Positions 35,021-46,700 of a DNA stretch of 64,000 bases are shown piece after piece. A program made the translations under genes and the position numbers. The stretch is from positions 18,135-82,134 of the forward strand of contig JAFZVN010000002.1 of NCBI GenBank assembly GCA_017617805.1, written 5' to 3'. The notes beneath the pieces are model-generated. The model had not been told where the DNA came from. It worked only from the letters and a program-made list of their open reading frames with translations, and did not search any database. The stretch's first letter is position 1; each line of letters opens with the position of its first letter. The stretch is from Bacteroidaceae bacterium (GTDB taxonomy: Bacteria > Bacteroidota > Bacteroidia > Bacteroidales > Bacteroidaceae).

Positions 35021-36218
35021 GAATAGAACTCATTGGATGCGGAAGATAGAAAAAGCTACAGGTGGGCGACGAAACATCTGGAGCCGAGAGAACATCATCT
35101 ACTTGGCAGTGTGGGGCTTGCTTTTTGCAGCCCCGCTGCTGAGTCTGTATGTGCGGACAGCCAGCGATGCCAACGTCGTGTTCGACTGGAAGGAGGTGTT
35201 CATCGTGTGGAAGGAGTTTGTTGTCTTTCTGCTGCTCTTCCTCCTCCATAATTTCCTGTTGGCTCCGCTGTTGGTGTATGGCCACAAGCGCATGGCGTAT
35301 TTCACCATCGTGGGAGTGATCTTGGTGGCATTCACGGTTTACCAATGCAGCAGCAGGCCTGAAGGACATCATCCTCGTCCTATCCCCATGAGGGAGGATG
35401 GAAGAATGCCGCATGAGAGAAGGCTGGAGCAAGGGGCAAGGGGTATGGAGCGTCCTATGGACATGCCTCCACGTCCTCCACATAAGGAGGGAGTCAGAGG
35501 AGAAATGCCTCCTCCCATCGTGGGTGAGCGTGACATCCTGTCCATCGTGGTGCTGATTCTGATGTTTGGTGCCAATCTGGGCATCAAGGGCTATTTCCGT
35601 AGCCGAGAAGACCGCAAGCGGTTGGCTGCCTTGGAGAAGCAGAACTTGGAACAGCAGTTGGAATATCTGCGTTACCAGATCAATCCGCACTTCTTCATGA
35701 ACACACTCAACAACATCCATGCCTTGGTGGATATCGACCCTGAGAAGGCGAAGGACACCATCTTGGAACTGTCGAAGATGATGCGCTTCGTGCTCTACGA
35801 GGGCAATAAGCAGGGTGTGCCCTTGACACGTGAACTGGACTTCATCCGCCACTACGTCGCATTGATGAAACTGCGTTATACAGACAAGGTGCGCATCAGC
35901 ATCGACCTGCCTCAGGAGGTGCCTGACCGTCAGATACCTCCGTTGATTCTCATCACCTTCATCGAGAATGCTTTCAAACATGGCATCAGTTATCAGCACG
36001 AGTCGTTCATCGAGGTGACTGTGGCTGTGGAGGGTGAGACGCTGCGGTTCTTATGCAGAAATTCGAAGGGGCGAGGAGCTGGGGGCAAGGAGCAAGAGGG
36101 TGGTGTAGGGCTTGATAATGTGCGCAAGCGTCTCGACCTGCTCTATGACCACGACTACTCCCTCCGCATTGACGATGCTGCTGACGTCTATATGGTTGAA
36201 CTCATCATCCCCATTTAA
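35019..36218 (+). CDS. LytS/YehU-family sensor histidine kinase
   Basis: 399 residues. Four membrane helices (~25-45, 65-90, 90-110, 165-185), then a His_kinase domain with the phospho-acceptor His at ~224 in RYQINPHFFMNTLNNIHALV, and an ATPase domain with LILITFIENAFKHGIS and GGVGLDNVRKRLDLLY. Two places carry GGAGCAA-type heptamer repeats in frame: ~137-145, in the loop between helices, and ~350-360, where GRGAGGKEQEGG lengthens the ATP lid between the N and G boxes. The signal is unknown. It pairs with the LytTR regulator 39 bases downstream. The start at 35019 replaces a TTG two codons upstream. Confidence 0.9.
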   Translation: MNRTHWMRKIEKATGGRRNIWSRENIIYLAVWGLLFAAPLLSLYVRTASDANVVFDWKEVFIVWKEFVVFLLLFLLHNFLLAPLLVYGHKRMAYFTIVGVILVAFTVYQCSSRPEGHHPRPIPMREDGRMPHERRLEQGARGMERPMDMPPRPPHKEGVRGEMPPPIVGERDILSIVVLILMFGANLGIKGYFRSREDRKRLAALEKQNLEQQLEYLRYQINPHFFMNTLNNIHALVDIDPEKAKDTILELSKMMRFVLYEGNKQGVPLTRELDFIRHYVALMKLRYTDKVRISIDLPQEVPDRQIPPLILITFIENAFKHGISYQHESFIEVTVAVEGETLRFLCRNSKGRGAGGKEQEGGVGLDNVRKRLDLLYDHDYSLRIDDAADVYMVELIIPI

Positions 36219-36257
36219 TTTTTCAATTTTTCAATTCTTCAATCCTTCAATTCTTCA
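36219..36257. repeat. Short-period repeat (TTCAATTC type) between kinase and regulator
   Basis: The gap is made of TTCAATTTTTCAATTCTTC-like units of 8-9 bases, with the response regulator ATG immediately at its end. It is the reverse complement of the TTGAAGAA repeats at 37020 and 62411. Confidence 0.75.
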
Positions 36258-37013
36258 ATGCTTCGCTGTCTCGCTATCGATGATGAGCCGTTGGCTCTGC
36301 AACAATTGGTTGCTTATATCAGTAAGGTGCCGTTCCTCCAACTGGCTGCCCAATGTCAGAGTGCTTTGGAGGCTCGCAAGTTCTTGGAGCAAGACACGGT
36401 GGATGCTATCTTCTGTGACATCAACATGCCCGACCTCAATGGTATGGATTTCGTGAAGTCGCTCGCTGTGCCGCCTTTGGTGGTCTTCACCACGGCCTAT
36501 TCTGAGTATGCTGTCGAGGGCTTTCGTGTGAATGCTGTCGATTATCTGCTGAAACCCTTTGGTCTGCAAGATTTCCAAAGGGCTGCAAACCGTCTGAAAG
36601 ACCGTCTGTCAGAAGGAAGGAGCGAGGGACAAGGAGCAAGGAGCAAGGAGCAAGGGGTAAGGAGCAAGGAGCAAGAAATGTATAGAGATGATACGCTTTT
36701 CCTCAAGACCGATTATCGCATCGTCAAGGTCAGCATCCCCAATATCCGTTATGTCGAGGCCATGAGCGAGTATCTGAAGGTGTGGGTGGAAGGTGAATCA
36801 AAGCCCATCATCACCTTGCTGTCGATGAAGAAGATGGAGGAACGGCTCCCAGACTACTTTATGCGCGTCCATCGTTCGTATATCGTCAACCTCCACAAGA
36901 TTCAGGAGGTGAACAAGAACCGTGTCTTCTTGGACGATGTCGATATTCCCATTGGCGATATCTACAAAGAAGCTTTTCAAGCCTATCTGGATACCAAATA
37001 CCTGGGGAAATGA
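36258..37013 (+). CDS. LytTR-family response regulator
   Basis: 251 residues. Receiver domain 1-115: acidic pair Asp8-Asp9, phospho-acceptor Asp54 (IFCDINMPDLNG), Thr79 and Lys99. LytTR DNA-binding domain ~146-251 (YRIVKVSIPNIRYVEAMSEY, FMRVHRSYIVNLHKI). The linker (~121-139) is coded by eight tandem 7-bp units and reads as a repeating GARSKEQ-like peptide. Because 7 is not a multiple of 3, gain or loss of one unit would shift the frame and remove the DNA-binding domain. Partner of the LytS kinase upstream; target genes unknown. Confidence 0.92.
   Translation: MLRCLAIDDEPLALQQLVAYISKVPFLQLAAQCQSALEARKFLEQDTVDAIFCDINMPDLNGMDFVKSLAVPPLVVFTTAYSEYAVEGFRVNAVDYLLKPFGLQDFQRAANRLKDRLSEGRSEGQGARSKEQGVRSKEQEMYRDDTLFLKTDYRIVKVSIPNIRYVEAMSEYLKVWVEGESKPIITLLSMKKMEERLPDYFMRVHRSYIVNLHKIQEVNKNRVFLDDVDIPIGDIYKEAFQAYLDTKYLGK
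36619..36674 (+). repeat. Tandem heptamer repeat GGAGCAA inside the response regulator gene
   Basis: Eight consecutive 7-bp units: GGAGCGA, GGGACAA, GGAGCAA three times, GGGGTAA, and GGAGCAA twice. Related degenerate units occur in the kinase gene at 35426-35453 and 36068-36095. Confidence 0.9.
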
Positions 37014-37019
37014 AGGATG

Positions 37020-37123
37020 TTGAGAGTTGAAGAATTGAAGAGTTGAAGAGTTGAAGAATTGAAGAATTGAAGAACCTTTAGCTCGGCGTAGCCAATTGAA
37101 GAACCTTCAGCTCAACGAAGTTA
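37020..37123. repeat. TTGAAGAA repeat tract plus two copies of a GAACCTTTAGCTC element
   Basis: Six or more degenerate 9-base units (TTGAAGAAT, TTGAAGAGT) from ~37025 to 37075, running into a 24-bp sequence (37072-37095) identical to 23134-23157, then a diverged copy GAACCTTCAGCTCAACGAAG (37100-37119). No gene. Confidence 0.75.
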
Positions 37124-37142
37124 ATTAAATTTGTTTTTTTAT

Positions 37143-37174
37143 TTTGTAATGTCCCCAAATTGTTGTACCTTCGC
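37143..37174 (+). promoter_or_regulatory. Promoter of rfbC
   Basis: TTTG (37143-37146), a 19-bp spacer and TACCTTCGC (37166-37174), a one-base variant of TAnnTTTGC. The ATG is 24 bases downstream. Confidence 0.6.
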
Positions 37175-37198
37175 ATCCAAATCTAAAAAGGAATCGTT

Positions 37199-37771
37199 AT
37201 GATCAACGTGATTGACACCAAAATTGAGGGTGTGAAGCTGATTGAGCCCAAGTTGTTTGGGGATGCTCGTGGCTATTTCTTCGAGTCTTTCTCACAGCGT
37301 GAGTTTGAGGAGAAAGTCTGCAAGACCGTGTTTGTGCAGGACAATGAGAGCCAGTCTGTGGCTGGTGTGGTGCGTGGCCTGCATTTCCAGAAGCCGCCAT
37401 TCACGCAGGCGAAGTTGGTGCGTGTGGTGAAGGGTGCTGTGCTGGATGTGGCAGTGGACATCCGCAAGGGAAGTCCCACGTTTGGTCAGCATGTGGCAGC
37501 GGTGCTGTCGGCTGAGAACCATTTGCAGTTCTTCGTGCCACGTGGCTTTGCACATGGATTTGCTGTGTTGAGCGACGAGGCTGTGTTCCAGTACAAGTGC
37601 GACAACTACTATGCACCTCAGAGTGAGGGTGCGATTGCCTGGGATGACCCAGACTTGGGCATTGATTGGCAGGTGCCAACAGAGAACCGAATCCTGTCAG
37701 AGAAAGATGCTCACCACCCACGTCTGAAGGATGCGGAACTGGTGTTTGATTATAATTCCATCAACTTCTGA
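37199..37771 (+). CDS. rfbC: dTDP-4-dehydrorhamnose 3,5-epimerase
   Basis: 190 residues, normal length. Converts dTDP-4-keto-6-deoxyglucose to the L-rhamnose precursor for surface polysaccharide. The catalytic His62 is in VVRGLHFQ and Tyr132 in FQYKCDNYY; FFVPRGFAHGFAVLSDEAVF is the family signature. It stands alone here, without rfbA, rfbB or rfbD next to it. Its last 22 bases overlap the 3' end of susR on the other strand. Confidence 0.95.
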   Translation: MINVIDTKIEGVKLIEPKLFGDARGYFFESFSQREFEEKVCKTVFVQDNESQSVAGVVRGLHFQKPPFTQAKLVRVVKGAVLDVAVDIRKGSPTFGQHVAAVLSAENHLQFFVPRGFAHGFAVLSDEAVFQYKCDNYYAPQSEGAIAWDDPDLGIDWQVPTENRILSEKDAHHPRLKDAELVFDYNSINF

Positions 37772-39375
37772 TCAAATTCCTCTTTGCTGTAGATGGATTT
37801 GCTGCGGATACGTGAGCGGTAGTTGTAGATGGTAGGCATGGAGTAGTCGAGGAACTCGGCGATTTGTGCTGTGTCTGTCACACCCAGACGGATGAGGGCA
37901 AAGATGCGCAGTTCTGTGTTGAGGCGTTCATGTCGCTTGGGAGTCAGCCGCTCTTCAGGACGAAGCAGGGCATTGAACTTCTCCACAAATCGTGGGTGGA
38001 GGTCGAGGAAGGCTTCGTCGAAGTCATTGTACAGCTTCTGCTGCTCATGCTCGATGAGGGTGTCATCTTTCAATTTCTTCATCAATTCTGCGTTTTGATT
38101 GCTCTTGGCCAGTTTCAAGAGTGACTTCCTGTATTTCTCCAATGCGCTGAGGTAGGTACGGCAGCGGTCGAGGAAGAGGGCGATGTATTCCTCTTTCACA
38201 CGGTCCATCTGTTGCAGCATGGTGTTGGATTCTTGCAGCGTGTCGTTCCTCATTCCCAAAAGGCGGTTGGCCTCTTCCAGTTGGTCGTTGGCGATGGACA
38301 GCTGATGACGTGTCAGGGTAAGCTTGTGCATCTGGCTGCGCAGATAGAGCACAGCCAGCACCAGCATGATGGTCATCACGCTCACACCCAACAGCAGACC
38401 CCGTTCTGTTTGTCGTGCCAGACGTTCCTTCTGCTTGTACGATTTCTCGATGATGGGGAAGACTTCGCTGATTTCCATCGAACGCAGTTTGGCGTTGCAA
38501 AAGTTAGCATCTTCCATACTACAGAACAGGTAGTTGTAAGCTCTCTCCACTTCGCCTTGCTCCTTCAGCTTGGTGGCCAGCAAGGGTAGGGCAGCGTATT
38601 CTGTCACACCTCGATGGAGGTCTTCGATGGCCACCAAAGCAAGTTGGCGCATCTCTTCCTTGGTGTTTTTCTGTTGACGGTAGATGCCAGCCAGGATGTA
38701 GTGGAGGTAGGACTTCTGTTCCTTCTCCGCATGGGGCAGGTGCTTTTCAATCAGTCGTTTTGCCTCTTCGCCTTTGCCGTTCGCCAACAGGTGGTCAGCC
38801 CTCACGATGTCACGGCTCAGAGGGTCTGTGTCTGTGTTGATGATGGAATCTCGATAGAGGTCAATCTTGTGCCTCAATTCCTTCGACAGCGATGGAGTGC
38901 TGCTCATGTAGTCAGCCATCCATCCGTAGATGGTGCGGCACACATGGTAGTATCTCGTGCGTTCCTCCCTGTTCATGTTGGTGGTGTGCAATTTCCTCAC
39001 CCTGTCCTCTGCATCGCTGTAAGCGCCCATGATGGCCAACTGTTCAGCCATGTTCAGCGCCACCCATGTGTGTTTCTGTGGGTCTTCCTGCACTTCAGGT
39101 AGCTCGTTCATCTTGTCGAGGTAGAAGAGGGCAGAGTCTGTCTGGAAGTGCGAGTAGGCTTGATACATCCCCTCGTACACTTCCAATAGTTGCGCACCTT
39201 GGACGGTCTCCATCTGTTGCCTCAGGCTGTCAATCCGTTCGTTCCGTTCAGCCCTATAGCTTTCCTTCTTCTCCACACATTTGTCCAGTTCTAACAGCAG
39301 GGCTCGCAGCTCCTGCGCTTGCATGCTGAGAGCGCTTCCCAACATGGTCATAAGTATAAGAATGAGTCTTTTCAT
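37750..39375 (-). CDS. susR: SusR-like membrane regulator of starch utilisation
   Basis: 541 residues. Signal-like start (MKRLILILMTMLGSALSMQA), a long helical/TPR-like sensor region (~30-320), one membrane helix (~327-344, LLGVSVMTIMLVLAVLYL), a coiled coil (~345-390) and a C-terminal helix-turn-helix (~493-525, TDTAQIAEFLDYSMPTIYNY). This is the architecture of SusR-type (DUF6377) regulators, which in Bacteroides thetaiotaomicron activate sus genes in response to maltose. Its position, facing susA across 213 bases, supports the assignment. The ATG is 5 bases from a -7 box, so the mRNA has almost no leader; Met9 is an alternative start. Confidence 0.88.
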   Translation of the reverse strand: MKRLILILMTMLGSALSMQAQELRALLLELDKCVEKKESYRAERNERIDSLRQQMETVQGAQLLEVYEGMYQAYSHFQTDSALFYLDKMNELPEVQEDPQKHTWVALNMAEQLAIMGAYSDAEDRVRKLHTTNMNREERTRYYHVCRTIYGWMADYMSSTPSLSKELRHKIDLYRDSIINTDTDPLSRDIVRADHLLANGKGEEAKRLIEKHLPHAEKEQKSYLHYILAGIYRQQKNTKEEMRQLALVAIEDLHRGVTEYAALPLLATKLKEQGEVERAYNYLFCSMEDANFCNAKLRSMEISEVFPIIEKSYKQKERLARQTERGLLLGVSVMTIMLVLAVLYLRSQMHKLTLTRHQLSIANDQLEEANRLLGMRNDTLQESNTMLQQMDRVKEEYIALFLDRCRTYLSALEKYRKSLLKLAKSNQNAELMKKLKDDTLIEHEQQKLYNDFDEAFLDLHPRFVEKFNALLRPEERLTPKRHERLNTELRIFALIRLGVTDTAQIAEFLDYSMPTIYNYRSRIRSKSIYSKEEFDQKLMEL

Positions 39376-39379
39376 GGGT

Positions 39380-39388
39380 GCAAAGGTA
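39380..39388 (-). promoter_or_regulatory. -7 promoter element of susR (TACCTTTGC)
   Basis: The minus strand reads TACCTTTGC from 39388 to 39380. It ends 4 bases before the susR ATG (39375), which implies a leaderless or nearly leaderless transcript. Confidence 0.6.
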
Positions 39389-39439
39389 CGATTTAATCTT
39401 TAATGAACCAAATTATTTCCGCATTTCTTTTATCAATGA

Positions 39440-39560
39440 ATTTATATTTTAAGGTATTTTTATAATAGTCAACTATCTTTATTTCAGATAACTAAGTGTT
39501 TTTAGCATTTATATTTTTTTTATGATTTATATTTGATGTTAATTTTTGTTGTAACTTTGC
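39440..39560 (+). promoter_or_regulatory. susA promoter with upstream ATTTATATTT direct repeats
   Basis: TAACTTTGC (39552-39560) is the -7 element, with TTTG at 39532-39535 and the ATG 28 bases downstream. Upstream, ATTTATATTT occurs three times: 39440-39449, 39507-39516 and 39525-39534; the last two are 18 bp apart, adjoining the -33 region. These are candidate SusR sites, although the whole region is very AT-rich. Confidence 0.5.
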
Positions 39561-39588
39561 AACACAATCATTAAGTTATCAATAACCT

Positions 39589-41454
39589 ATGAAACGTACA
39601 ATTGGACTTTTTATGGTGCTTCTAAATCTGCTTGCCTCTCCAGAACTGAAGGCAGCCTCACCTACTATTGACCATGTGCACCCACTGAATTGGTGGGCTG
39701 GCATGGTGAACCCCGAATTGCAAATCATGCTGCATGGTGAAGGCATCGGCGTTTTCGATGTGGAACTGAAGGATGCCCAGGGTATTGCAGTGAAAGATGT
39801 GGTGAAGTTTGACAACAAGAACTACATTATTATATATATAGATACGAAGGGTGCTCCAGCCCAGCGTTTTTCCATCCTCTTGAAACAAGGCCAGAAGACC
39901 GTGAAGACGGTTCCATACGAACTGCAAGAGCGTGCGCAGGTGACTCGCAAGAGTTTCGATGCCAGCGATGTGGTTTATCTGCTGATGCCAGACCGCTTTG
40001 CCACTGGTACGACGAGAAAGCAGAAGAACCAGATGTACAAGAACATGAGGGAAAACACATGGGACAGAACGGTAGATATGGCACGTCATGGTGGCGACTT
40101 GGCAGGAATGACTCAGCATTTGGATTACTTGCAGGAGCTGGGCATCACCGCCATCTGGCCAACGCCCACTTTGGAGAACAACATGGCAGAGCAGTCGTAT
40201 CATGGCTATGCTATCACGGACTATTACAGGACTGACCCACGCTTCGGCACGAACGAGGAGTATCGCACGTTTGTGGATGAGGCACATCGCAGAGGCATCA
40301 AGGTCATTCAGGATATCGTCTTCAACCATTGTGGTTCGTTCAATTTCCTCTTTGCAGACCGCCCAGCTGATGACTGGTTCAACTATGGGAGCCAATATAC
40401 ACAGACAGGTTATAAGACAGGTGCAGCAAGTGACACTCATGCAGCATCACAGGATTTCTCGCTGACTGTAGATGGTTGGTTCACAGAGCAGATGCCTGAT
40501 GTGAACGGAAACAACAAATACTTTGCAGACTATCTGATTCAGGCTTCTATCTGGTGGATAGAGTATGCAGGCATTGATGGCATCCGTCAGGACACCTACC
40601 CCTACAACGATTTTAATTTCATGCGTCGCTGGTGTATGGAGGTGGAGGCTCAATACCCAGGCTTCAACATCGTGGGTGAGACTTGGATCAACAACAATGT
40701 GGGTGTGAGCTACTGGCAGAAAGACAGCAAGTTGGCAGCTCCCAAGAACAGCGAACTGAAGACGGTGATGGACTTCCCGCTGATGTATATCCTCGACTCT
40801 TTCTACGATGAGGAGACAGACGAGTGGGGTAAGGGACTTGCCAGAGTGTATGAATACCTTTGTCAGGACATGGTGTATGCTGATGTGAACCATCTGCTCA
40901 CCTTCCTCGCCAACCACGACACAGACCGCTACCAGCCTACTAAGGAGAAGGCACAGGATGTGACACGCTATAAGCAGGCATTGACCCTGTTGCTTACCTT
41001 GCGTGGCATTCCACAGCTCTATGTAGGCGATGAGATTGGCATGTATGCCAACAAGAGTGTGAACGATGGTGCTTTGCGTCAGGACTTCCCTGGCGGATTC
41101 CCTGGTGACAGGAGAAATTCCTTCACAGAGGCAGGCAGAACGAAGTTGCAGAACGAATACTTCAATTTCTCCAAGAAGCTGCTCAACTGGCGTAAGGGCA
41201 ATGAAACGGTGGCTTATGGCAAGCTGGTACATTATGCCATCCGTAATGGCTGTTATGTCTATGCCCGTCAGAAGGATGGTAAGACGGTGACAGTGGTGAT
41301 GAATGGCACCAACGAGCCACAGACGCTCGACTTGAAGGTTTATCGTGAGGTGATGCCAGCCAGCAAGGCGTACGATGTCATCTCAGACAGTGAGGTGACA
41401 TTGGGGGATCAGCTGGAGTTGCCTAAACGAGGAATTTATGTGCTGTGCTTTTAA
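39589..41454 (+). CDS. susA: SusA-like periplasmic neopullulanase/cyclomaltodextrinase (GH13)
   Basis: 621 residues. Signal peptide ends ELKAA (~23). An N-terminal Cyc-maltodex domain (~25-120, HPLNWWAGMVNPELQIMLHG) precedes a GH13 barrel with nucleophile Asp335 (GIRQDTY), acid/base Glu364 (IVGETW) and transition-state Asp444 (FLANHDTDRY), and a C-terminal beta domain. It cuts imported maltooligosaccharides, cyclodextrins or pullulan in the periplasm. First gene of the sus operon, with the promoter upstream; susB follows after 49 bases. Confidence 0.94.
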   Translation: MKRTIGLFMVLLNLLASPELKAASPTIDHVHPLNWWAGMVNPELQIMLHGEGIGVFDVELKDAQGIAVKDVVKFDNKNYIIIYIDTKGAPAQRFSILLKQGQKTVKTVPYELQERAQVTRKSFDASDVVYLLMPDRFATGTTRKQKNQMYKNMRENTWDRTVDMARHGGDLAGMTQHLDYLQELGITAIWPTPTLENNMAEQSYHGYAITDYYRTDPRFGTNEEYRTFVDEAHRRGIKVIQDIVFNHCGSFNFLFADRPADDWFNYGSQYTQTGYKTGAASDTHAASQDFSLTVDGWFTEQMPDVNGNNKYFADYLIQASIWWIEYAGIDGIRQDTYPYNDFNFMRRWCMEVEAQYPGFNIVGETWINNNVGVSYWQKDSKLAAPKNSELKTVMDFPLMYILDSFYDEETDEWGKGLARVYEYLCQDMVYADVNHLLTFLANHDTDRYQPTKEKAQDVTRYKQALTLLLTLRGIPQLYVGDEIGMYANKSVNDGALRQDFPGGFPGDRRNSFTEAGRTKLQNEYFNFSKKLLNWRKGNETVAYGKLVHYAIRNGCYVYARQKDGKTVTVVMNGTNEPQTLDLKVYREVMPASKAYDVISDSEVTLGDQLELPKRGIYVLCF

Positions 41455-43693
<2,239 letters not shown>

Positions 43694-43757
43694 GAGAAAG
43701 TAAACAACTTTATATATCAACTATTTATTAACTAATTCAAAATCCTAAATCCAAAAC

Positions 43758-46700
43758 ATGAAACAGAAACTAAATTTGAGATTTTGCATGACATTGCTCA
43801 TCGGAATCTTCGTGTCCGTTTCAGCGTTCGCCCAGAACATCACAGTGAAGGGCCACGTAAAGGACAATTTGGGTGAGGTTACTGGTGCCACTGTGTTGCA
43901 GAAAGGCACGAGCAACGGATGTACCACCGACTTGAACGGTGACTTCACACTCAGTGTTCCTCGCGGAGCAACGCTTGTCATCTCCTTTGTGGGTTATGTG
44001 ACCCAAGAAGTGACAGCTGCTCCAACACTCAACATCTTCCTTCAGGAAGATTCCAAACTCCTTGGCGAACAAATCGTCATCGGTTATGGTACAGTGAAAA
44101 AGAATGACTTGACAGGTTCTGTTATTGCCATCAAACCTGATGAAATGAATCATGGTCTCCAGACCAGTGCGCAAGACATGATTCAGGGCAAGATTGCAGG
44201 TGTGAGCGTCGTTCCTGGCGATGGTACACCTGGTGGTGCTGCCTCCATCCGCATTCGTGGTGGTTCCTCGCTCAATGCCTCAAACGATCCTCTCATCGTG
44301 GTGGATGGCTTGGCACTCGACTCTTACGGAGCCAATGAAGGTGCAGCCAATGCCCTGTCGATGATCAACCCTGCCGACATCGAGAGCTTCACCGTTCTGA
44401 AGGATGCATCAGCAGCCGCCATCTATGGTAGCCGTGCATCTAATGGTGTGATTATCATCACCACCAAGAAAGGTAAGGTCAGCTCAGGTCCAAAGGTGTC
44501 TTACAATGGTAATGTCAGCTTCAGCGTGAACACCAAGCGCCTTGAGGTGATGAACAGCAAGCAATTCCAAGATTTTGCTCAGAAATTATTTGGTTATGAG
44601 AATGACAAGGAAGGATGGTTAGCATCCAGTCAATATGCAAACCTTGGTTACTATGATGCAGCAGGCAATCATCTTTTTGCTGATACCGACTGGCAGAAGG
44701 AAATCTACCGTATGGGTCTCAATACCGACCACAACGTGACGGTTTCGGGTGGTCTGAAGTGGATGCCTTATCGTGTTTCTGCAGGCTATACGCATCAGGA
44801 TGGTACGCTGAAGACTTCTAACTTCAACCGCTACACCATGAGCTTGAGCTTGGCACCATCGTTCCTCGACGACCACTTGAAGGTGAACCTCAATGCCAAG
44901 TTGGCATTCACCCGTCATTCGTTTGCTGAAACGTCAGCTGTGGGCAAGGCCATCTATGCCGACCCCACCAAGCCTATCTATGATGACAGGGCAGAGGCAG
45001 CTGAGTATGGCGGTTACTGGCAGTGGCCTGTGACAGCCGATTTTGGTGACACATCCTGGACTCATTCTTACTCTGGTCTGAATGCCGACAACCCAGTGGC
45101 TAAGCTGAAGAATCAGAGCAACATTGGTAAGAGCAATGACTTCATGGGCAATGTCGATATTGACTATTCCATTCATGGATTTGAAGATCTGCACCTCCAT
45201 CTGAAGGGAGGTATGGACTATGGTCATGGACGCAGCAACAAGACCGTTTCGCCCTACGACTACAGCACCAACATCTACTACGGAAGCAAGGGTTGGAACC
45301 ATGGTGACAAGCACAACCTCTCACTCACGGCTTATGCCCAGTATCTGAAAGACCTGAACGAGACGCATCATTTCGATGTGATGGCAGGTTATGAGTGGCA
45401 GAAGTTCTACCACAAGACCGACTACGACTACCCAGTCTATTATCCTGAAACGCATGCCACATATCCTGGCGAACTGGTGAACCCTGATTATGAAGAGACA
45501 AAGAATGCTCTCTTCAAGACGGAGAACTATCTGGTCAGCTTCTTCGGACGTGTGAACTATTCGTTGCTTGACCGCTATCTCTTGACCTTCACGCTGCGTA
45601 ATGATGGTTCTTCACGTTTCTCGAAAGACCACCGTTGGGGTTTGTTCCCATCCGCAGCTTTGGCATGGAAAGTCAATGAGGAGTCTTTCTTGAAGGATGT
45701 TTCTGCAGTGTCTGACGCCAAGCTCCGTTTGGGTTGGGGTATCACAGGTCAGCAGGAAGGAAATATCGGCGATTATGCTTATCTGCCTGTCTATACCATG
45801 AGTGGTGCAGGTGCTTACTATCCTGTGACTGGCGACGGCGTCACCTTCCGTCCTGAGGCTTATAACCCAGACCTGAAATGGGAGAAGACCACCACTTATA
45901 ACGTGGGTGTTGACTTCGGCTTTGCCAACAACCGCTTCACAGGTAGTTTCGACTACTACTATCGTAAGACCAACGACCTGCTGAACACCATTCCATTGGC
46001 TGCAGGTGTCAACTTCGCAACTCGTGTGATGGGTAACATCGGTTCGCTGCACAACACGGGTGTGGAGCTTCAGTTGACTTACCGTCCTATCCAGATGAAG
46101 GATTTGCGTTGGGAAGTGGGTTACAACTTGACTTGGAACAAGAATAAGATTGACCACCTTGTTTCGACCGACGGCAAGCCTATCGGCAATGCTTGGGCTA
46201 CCGTGGGTGGTGGTGGTGCTGGTGCTGTGAAGGCATACGCAGAGGGTCATCCAGCCAGCGCATTCTATGTGTATCAGCAGGTGTATGATGAGGCTGGCCT
46301 GCCTATCGAAGGTGAGTTCGTGGATCGCAATGGTGATGGCGTGCTCAATGAGCAGGACAAGTATTTTTACAAGAAGGCCGATGCTGACGTGGTGATGGGA
46401 TTCACCTCCAAGCTGATTTATAAGAAGTGGGATTTCAGCTTCTCGCTTCGTGCCAGCCTGAACAACTATATGTATAACTCTATCGAGGCGAATGACCGTG
46501 CCAACGTGTCGCCAGCCTACGTGTATAGCAACAACACATGGCACAATGTGGTGAAGTATCAGTTGCCAAAGAATTGGCAGTATGTGAGCAACATTGATTC
46601 ACAGTCTGACTACTTCATTCAGAATGCTTCCTTCTTGAAGTGTGACAATATCACGTTGGGTTACTCTTTCGACCATGTGGGCAAGACGGGCATCAATGGT

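Noticed and set aside
36619-36674. CRISPR-like array
   Set aside because: Units are 7 bp with no spacers and lie within a coding sequence.
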